A stretch of 64,000 nt of DNA. Source: Cannabis sativa (Eukaryota; Streptophyta; Magnoliopsida; Rosales; Cannabaceae). The notes under the pieces are model-generated. The model searched no databases. It worked only from the letters and a program-made list of their open reading frames with translations, and had not been told where the DNA came from. Shown piece by piece: positions 57,703 through 64,000 of the stretch; position 1 is the first letter of the stretch; every line of letters begins with the position of its first letter. The position numbers were made by a program, and so were the translations under genes. The stretch spans positions 14,286,041 to 14,350,040 of the forward strand of contig NC_083606.1 of NCBI RefSeq assembly GCF_029168945.1, written 5' to 3'.

Positions 57703-59844
57703 CTACATCATCATATTCAACAATACTTGCGAATTGTTTGGCGACTGAAAAATAAACTGCAAGTATGACTGATACATTTGACTGTGAAATTGTTCAGGAC
57801 TTAACATTCTCTCCATTTTGCACAAAATGTGAATAAGGTCTCCCTGGGCCTTCTCCATGTCTTTTACGTTCAATGTCCTTGAACATAAAATTCTGAAAAA
57901 ATTGCACAATTCTATAATGGTGCTTAATACTTCCTTCGACAAAAACTTGCCAATACAAACTGGAAGTAACCTTTGCATTATGACATGGCAATCATGAGAT
58001 TTCAATCCAATAATATTGTCATTAGTTACTTTCTTCTTCAAGTTCGAACAAAATTCATCTGGCAATTTAACGTCCTTCAAAAATTTACAAAACAATTGCT
58101 TATCATTAGCAGTTAACACATAAGGGGCATGGGATTTTAGCTATCTTTTACGAGCATCTTCGAAAATCCATAAGGATTGACGAATTCTCATATTTTTCAA
58201 ATCTTGTCTTGCATTAGTGGTGTCTTTAGACTTGTCATTATCCAAGAGAGTGCCAAGGATACTATCACAAACATTCTTCTCAACATGCATAACATCGATA
58301 TTGTGTTTCAACTCATTTCTACTCCAATACTAAAGTTCATAAAAAATACTTTTTTTCCTCCAGTTATTTTCAATCTCGCCTCTTTTTCGTTTCCCTGGAG
58401 CATGTTCAGATAGAGCATTCACTTGTTCTAATATTTCAGAACAAGTAAATCGTCTTGGCGGAGGTCTCTTCTCAACATTTCCATCAAATTCTCGGTCTTT
58501 TCTCATACGATGATTGGATGGCAAGAAACGTCTATGACCAACAAGATGTCTTACCAATCACTCGAATAGAACTAGTATCCTCGTTGCATGTAGGACAGGC
58601 TTTATATCCCTGTCCACTCCATCCAGACAAGCTACTACGGGCAGAAAAATCATTAATTGTCCAAAGAAGAGCTGCGCGCATGTTGAACATTGAGTTGGTT
58701 GTAGCATCTCTTGTTTCAACACCCTGAGTCCATAATACCTTCAGCTCGTCCACCAATGGCCTTAAAAATACATCCATGTCCTTACCAGGTGAATTCGGTC
58801 CGGGAATAAGGAGACTTAACATGAAATTGTTATCCTTCATACACATCCAAGGTGGCAAATTGTAATTCACCAACACTACAGGCCACATACTATACGAAAG
58901 GCTCATGTTGCCAAAAGGATTAAATCCATCAGCAGCTAAGCCTAGGCGAACATTCCGAGGATCTCTTGCAAAATAAGGATGTCTGGTGTCAAAGTCTTTC
59001 CACGCGGTAAAATCAACAGGATGACACATAACACCATTTTCTCTCACACGACCAGTACAATGCCATACCATCTCTTTGGATGTATGTCTTGATCTGTATA
59101 ATCTTTTCAATCGAGGAGTTAACGGAAAGTAGCGCATCACTTTATGTGCTACTTTTTTTTCGCTTGTCTCCTCATTAATCCATCTGCTGGTTCCGCACAT
59201 CGGGCAAAAATCTTTCGAGGCATGCTCATTGTGAAACAACAACAATTGTTCACACACACGTGGATTGATTCGTACCCTAATCCTAATTTTCCTAATTTCT
59301 TCTTTGCCTCATAGTGTGTTGCAGGAATTTTATTCTCCTTTGGAAATGCAAACTTCAACAACTTCAACAATTCATCAAAGATATAATTTGGTATTTTTCA
59401 CAAATTTTTCAAGTGCATCAACTTTGCTATAAAGTTAAGGGAGGATATCCAATCGCAACCAGGATACAACTCTGCCTCAATCTCCTCAAACATGTCATCA
59501 TAATATTGACCCCTCTGCATGTCATCATCACTACCTCTTTCGTCATCATTTATAAGAGGGAAGAAATCTTCAATGACATCCACCATCTCATCCGCATCGA
59601 CATTGATGTTAGCCTCGACAGGTTCATCCGGCTCCCCATGGTAAATCCACCTCTCATAACTGCTTTCGAAACCCTTTTTGAAGATGCGTGCCTCCACAGT
59701 ATTCGAAGGACGCGATCTGGTATTCTTCCATTTAACACAAGGATAGAAAATTCTTCCACCACAATCCTTATGTTTAGACGCAAGTGCCATAAAGACTTGG
59801 AGACATTCCCAGTAAGCTGGATCCTTATGATTTCTCATGGTCAC
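57703..59844 (-). pseudogene. TNP2-type CACTA transposase, frameshifted
   Basis: Minus-strand order: N-terminal Transpos_assoc-like block (59844-59398: GGRIFYPCVKWKN, ERWIYHGEPDE), linker (59370-59149: KLGKLGLGYESIHVC), tnp2 core (59257-58532: KDFCPMCGTSRWI, LAADGFNPFGNMSLSYSMWP, LPPWMCMKDNNFMLSLLIPG, GQGYKACPTCNEDT) and its continuation (58557-58330: LVGHRRFLPSNHRMR). Then a DUF4218-like block (58119-57703: IGLKSHDCHVIMQRLLPV). Shifts occur near 59390, 59255 and 58545, so no single protein can be made. It would have cut and rejoined CACTA termini. Confidence 0.88.
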
Positions 59845-59889
59845 TCAAGTCTTATCGATTGTCATCTACCAAAAGATTTACATTGACTG

Positions 59890-61180
59890 AATTATAATCA
59901 AATTGACTAGTGTGAAATAAATTTTATAATTTCGACTGTGTAATTGAACTAATGCTAATCTTATGTCATTTTATGAAGCTTTTTTAACTTTTATTTTAAA
60001 CTATACTTACAATAATATTTTTTTGTAAGTATAATAAATTATTTTTGTTTAATTAAATATTATATTATTTATTTAATTATTTGTTAGTTTTTTTTTTATT
60101 ACAAGGATTTATTAGTTATAAAATTTATTACTTATTCAATTATTAATTATTTATATTCAACTAATTAAAGTTATTTATAATTATTTAATTATTTATTATT
60201 TTTTTCAATAAAATATACAATTTTTTTTTACTTAAATTACTTAATTTTAGGATTCATTTCACTAATTTTGTTAAATAATTGTCCATTTAAAATATAACTT
60301 GTTACCATTTTTATAAGAAACTATTAACTTATTATAAATTATTAAATTAACATAATTTTATTATTATCATAAAATTTCAACAATTTTTTTTATTTAACTA
60401 AAAGTAAATATTAAATTTTTATTTAAATTATTTTTATTTAATAAAATATTAGATTATTTTTTATTATTAATATGATTATTTATTAATATTTTTTATTGTA
60501 AGAATTTATTAATTATTAAACTCATTACTTATTCAATTATTAATTATCTATTTTCAACTAATAAAAATTATTTATTAAATATTTAATTATTTATTATTAT
60601 TTTTCAAAAAAATACAAATTTTATTTAGTTAAATTACTTAATTTTAAAATTTATTTCATTAATTTTTATAAATAATTATTAACTTATAATTTTCCTCTTT
60701 AAATATAACTTCTATAATTTTTTTATTATCTCCAAATTTTAACAAAATTTGGGCAGAATAACATTTATATTTTAAACTACCCAAAAACTTTAAACCTGAT
60801 TTACACAATCTAAAAATTTTCAAATATATCACAAATATTTAGATATTACATATTACATATTATCAAACTAAACAAAAAAATTATTAAAATATATATATAA
60901 AAAAAAAGAAAAAAATCAACCGCATATATATATATATCTAAGGAATTATTACATAATAACAAAAACAAACACAAATATTATCTCAAAAAAAAAATAATTT
61001 CAGAATATTCACTTATATATATGTATATTAAAAAGAAAAAAACAACAAATACAATCACATATAACATTTTACAAATCAAAATAAATACACACTATATAAC
61101 TAGAAAAAATTAAACAACAAAAATGTATATAAACACAAATACATATATATATATAATCTATACATATTAAAAGAAGGAAA
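59890..61180. other. AT-rich interior of the CACTA element
   Basis: Long A/T runs with no frame. Probably promoter-proximal or intronic sequence of the transposase gene. Confidence 0.5.
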
Positions 61181-61189
61181 TCAGATATT

Positions 61190-61330
61190 ACCTCACAACT
61201 CGCCGCTGGTGGTGGGCCGACGCTATTTCAGGCGAAGAAGAGGGGAGGAGAGCCGGCGGCAGTGGCAGCAGACGACGTCGGCACATCGGGCTGGTGAGGA
61301 TGAAATGGTTTTTGGATTTTGAAGGGAGAG
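61190..61330 (-). other. GC-rich block, possible first exon/leader of the CACTA gene
   Basis: A sudden GC-rich stretch (CTCGCCGCTGGTGGTGGGCC, GAGAGCCGGCGGCAGTGGC) stands upstream of the minus-strand gene near the right end. GC-rich first exons are common in CACTA genes. No protein recognised. Confidence 0.35.
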
Positions 61331-61429
61331 GCAGACGGGATATGGGTTTTCCTTAGGGTTTTCGTTTAAGAGCTGAAGGGAGAGGCGGACGGGAATGAAA
61401 TGGGTTTTTCAGCTTTTTTTTTTATAATG

Positions 61430-61740
61430 CAGCAGTCCCCAATGACATCCCCCAACGACAATGACATTGGCGGCTGACTGACCACTTTGTAGTGGTCAGT
61501 CAGCCACCAATGACATTGTCGTTGGGGGTTAAAAAAGGGGAAAAATTTCCCGCCAACACAACGGGTACTTTTCAAAAAATATTAAAATATTTCCCAACGA
61601 CAATGTCGTTATTGAAGCTTTTTTCAATAACGACATTGTCGTTATTGAAAAAAATGTCGTTATTGATTTACTATTTTTTTAAAAAAAAAATTGAATATAT
61701 TTCCCAACGACAAGTGTCGTTATTGATACCCTCATTTTTA
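61430..61740. promoter_or_regulatory. CACTA subterminal repeats, right end
   Basis: At least six copies or variants: CAATGACATTGTCGTTGG (61507), CAACGACAATGTCGTTATTG (61585), TAACGACATTGTCGTTATTG (61627), AATGTCGTTATTGAT (61655), CAACGACAAGTGTCGTTATTG (61705) and CAACGACAATGACATTGG (61453). Confidence 0.7.
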
Positions 61741-61799
61741 ATGAGGACTTTTTGGCGTTGGTAATAGTGGCGTTGGTATTACCCATAATTCTTGTAGTG

Positions 61800-62104
61800 C
61801 CAAATCCCCCCCTTACAGCCCTGGCGCTGAACTCGGCCTCTGACCCGAACCCGAATCCGAACCGGACTTAAACCAGACTTAAATAAAATTAAATAATGAA
61901 CATGAAAATAAATTTTACAAAACACGCTTTTATAGTCTGTTTTTAAAATTGAAGAACAAAAGTGGTTAGAACGCATTTTTGTTTTTCAAAAACAAAAATT
62001 TTACTTTCATTTTGTGATTAAAAAATTAGAAAACAAAACTATTACCAAACAGCACCTAATTTTATTTTTAATTTTTTTTGAGTGTTTCAGTAAGAACTAA
62101 AAAC
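61800..62104. other. No gene recognised
   Basis: CCCGAACCCGAATCCGAACC just right of the CACTA end is a short degenerate hexamer run. The rest is AT-rich. Confidence 0.45.
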
Positions 62105-62900
62105 ACTGTATCACGCACTGGTGGAGTGTGTGTTTGCAAAGGCTGCATGGAATCGAAGCCTGGTGGACATTGGCAGCGACTCTGAAACATACAGCAAGTG
62201 GTTGCTGGTTTGTTTAGCAAGGGGCATGTTTGTGAGATGGAGGAAGCGGCTGTGATGAGTTGGGCTATTTAGCGTGCACGGAATGACTTTATTTGGCAAA
62301 AGAAGAGTTGGTCTACTTCAAATATTATTGCATCAGCAAAGAACATGATCAGTATAAATGTGCTCAAGAAAGAAAGGGTCTTTCTTTGTCTCCTATGAAC
62401 GATGGGGGGCGATATTCTGAGCGTTGGATTGCACCTATGTTACATAAGATCAATGTTAATGTTGATGGGGCCTTATTTGAGCAAGAGGATCGGTTTGGTG
62501 TGGGATGTGTAGCTCGTGACCATCATGGCAATCTGCTAGAAGCCTTTACTAAGGGTAAGATTGGTCGCGTCCAACCTGAAATTATTGAAATTATAGGCAT
62601 CAAAGAAGTTTTAAGTTGGATTACTTACCATCCTTGGGAACACGTTTTGTTGGAGAAAGATAGCTTGCTCTCAACCAAGCTATCCAAAGAAAAATTTCTC
62701 TGTCTTCCCAATTTGGTCTTCTTGTTCAAGATGTGCGAACTTTTCCTTCATGTTTCCCTTATATTGTTTTGTATTTTGTTAAACGATTTGCAAACAAGTT
62801 GGCTCATTGTTTGGCAAGCGACTCTTATTTCTCCACAGGTCGTGTGCTTTAGTTGGAGGATTGTTCTTTTGAAGTGTGTTCCATAATTTTGAACACTATT
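62105..62900 (+). pseudogene. LINE 3' end with RNase H domain
   Basis: Plus strand: FAKAAWNRSLVDIGSDSETY (zf-RVT region, 62134 on), then after shifts and stops an open frame (62293-62886) with APMLHKINVNVDGALFEQED, FGVGCVARDHHGNLLEAF and EIIEIIGIKEVLSWI, and LLEKDSLL. This is the RVT_3-type RNase H of plant LINEs, with the first Asp in VDGA, Glu in EIIGIKE and the expected D at EKDS. The C-terminal third drifts into another frame. It is a 5'-truncated, dead copy. Confidence 0.8.
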
Positions 62901-63063
62901 ATTAATTAATGAATCTAATAGGTTTATTGAAAAAAGGACTGAGTTTAATTTTAGAAATAATTGATTTTTTTTTTGTATAAAAAAGGTATGATTCCTAACT
63001 TGTCAAAAAAACCTAGTTAAGAATTGCTATAAATATAAGAAAAAATTATGTCAAATAGGATTG

Positions 63064-63305
63064 TGTTATAAATATTAATAATTATGTGGATGTCCAAATT
63101 TTTTATTTATTACCATTAATTGTAATCAACATTTCTTTTGTTTCTTAGCTTCCCTTTTTCTTTGTTTCTTAATATTTGACTCTTGTATTTGTATAAATAA
63201 GAATTTACTCAATTGGAATAAACAACTTAGAAATTTCCATTCAGTTTCTCTTTCTCTCTTCATATTCTTCTTTTCTTCTTACTAAATTTATATTATTTTA
63301 TAACA
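63064..63305 (+). repeat. Small solo LTR, 242 bp
   Basis: Ends TGTTATAA and TTATAACA are perfect inverted 8-mers. A TATA-like GTATAAATAAG lies at about 63191. Flanks GATTG (63059-63063) and TATTG (63306-63310) match in 4 of 5 positions. Looks like a short copia-type LTR. Orientation inferred from the TATA box. Confidence 0.7.
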
Positions 63306-64000
63306 TATTGTTATTTTATTGTATAGTAAGAAAGTTAATCTTAAAATATTTGGTATGTCTCTACAAAAAATAATTCGGAGAACTTATAAGAGCACCAATA
63401 GTGCTTCATTTCACCAAATTGGTGTATAATTTTCACACAATTTAATTTTAATGGTACACTAAATTAATGTACACTGAATTCTATATTATTAATAGTTAGA
63501 TTTTGAGTCTACAACAATTTATCGATAGTTTTTTTTTTTTTTTGCATTATAGCTCTGATTTTAATTTTCTTAAAAAATTAATCTTACATTTTTTTTTCTC
63601 AAATTAAATTTATCAGAAAAGTAATAATTAATTTAAAACACTAAAATAGTGAAAAATACAAAAAATAACAATAACAAAAAACTAATATTAAATAAATAAA
63701 AATAATATAACACTATGGTATGAAATTTTAAAAAAAAAACCACATAAATAAAAATAAACATTAAATAAAATAATAATTTAATAAACATTAAGTGTGATTT
63801 CATTTAACTAATTTTAAAAAAATGCAAAATATTAATTAGTTGATTTAATATGTATTTTATTCATACTAAATTATTTTAAGATTTTAAATTCTTACTAGTC
63901 ATGATATAATTACGTCATAAATTAGCTATTTTAGGGTATTAATGTAAACAATAAAAAATGTGAGAATTTTTAAATAAAATATATTTATTTAGTAGAATAT
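63306..64000. other. AT-rich sequence, nothing recognised
   Basis: AGAGCACCAATAGTGCTTC at about 63391 resembles one end of a MITE, but no partner end is found. The rest is A/T runs. Confidence 0.45.

Larger units (their letters stand above)
56753..61799 (-). mobile_element. CACTA (En/Spm-type) transposon, 5.05 kb
   Basis: Termini CACTACAAGAAAAATGGGTA (56753) and, complemented from the right, CACTACAAGAATTATGGGTA form a near-perfect 20-bp inverted repeat. Subterminal palindromic AACGACATTGTCGTT-type motifs cluster at both ends. A TNP2-type transposase gene lies on the minus strand. Flanking triplets ATC and CCA do not match, so the TSD is lost. Confidence 0.92.

Noticed and set aside
57399..57755. 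118-codon plus-strand frame rich in Ser/Ala/Val
   Set aside because: It is the mirror frame of the 36-bp repeats that encode the Q/M-rich tail on the minus strand.
63387..63500. Possible MITE starting AGAGCACCAATAGTGC
   Set aside because: Only one end seen, with no inverted partner and no TSD.
1..64000. tRNA, rRNA or host housekeeping genes
   Set aside because: None recognised; PBS sequences are complementary to tRNA ends but are not tRNA genes.

Overview
The window reads as intergenic plant DNA made almost wholly of transposable elements. It is AT-rich, has no operons or ribosome-binding sites, and carries Ty1-copia, Ty3-gypsy (Tat type), LINE, CACTA, Mutator-like and hAT-type sequences with their usual target-site duplications (TSDs). 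This points to a seed plant, most likely a eudicot with a large repeat-rich genome. The LTR families remind me of Cannabaceae/Rosales, but that is a weak impression. I see no intact host gene, no tRNA or rRNA gene and no CRISPR array.

Layout. 1-2492: 5' LTR and leader of a minus-strand copia-type element that leaves the window on the left. 2493-3570: intron-containing fragment of a DUF1985/Ulp1-transposon type gene. 3571-12890: an LTR of the same family as at 659-2492, split by a complete 7.35-kb copia element (4703-12055, 490-bp LTRs, TSD TAAAA). 12891-15285: Tat-type RNase H fragment, hAT-like scrap, gypsy LTR end and LINE 3' end carrying a CACTA MITE. 15725-16959: Mutator-like element with a 9-bp TSD and an (AG)44 tract. 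17141-17445: second CACTA MITE. 17446-19984: nothing recognisable except a small open frame at 18425.

19985-32580: a minus-strand LINE (itself carrying an hAT MITE) split by a gypsy solo LTR. That LTR is split by a non-autonomous copia-derived element, and the complex then underwent an 8.1-kb partial tandem duplication. 32592-39030: second member of that non-autonomous family, plus strand, 3' truncated. 39031-42520: unclassified LTR-like repeat split by a solo LTR with TSD ATATA. 42521-55030: degenerate Tat-type gypsy element on the minus strand, split by a 2950-bp solo LTR with TSD ATAAC and containing a fold-back micro-inversion in its reverse transcriptase. 55031-55640: LINE fragment. 56201-56558: foldback MITE. 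56753-61799: 5-kb CACTA transposon with a broken TNP2-type transposase. 62105-62900: LINE RNase H end. 63064-63305: small solo LTR.

Functionally the coding features are parts of transposon machinery (Gag, protease, integrase, reverse transcriptase/RNase H, TNP2 transposase), nearly all broken by stops or frameshifts. The copia element at 4703-12055 is closest to intact: one in-frame stop and one frameshift separate its reading frames. The items most worth a second look are the fold-back micro-inversion, the 8.1-kb duplication, hairpins bounding the GC-rich leader blocks of the non-autonomous family, its thrice-repeated spaced motif, and an antisense open frame with intron-like signals in the Tat element.
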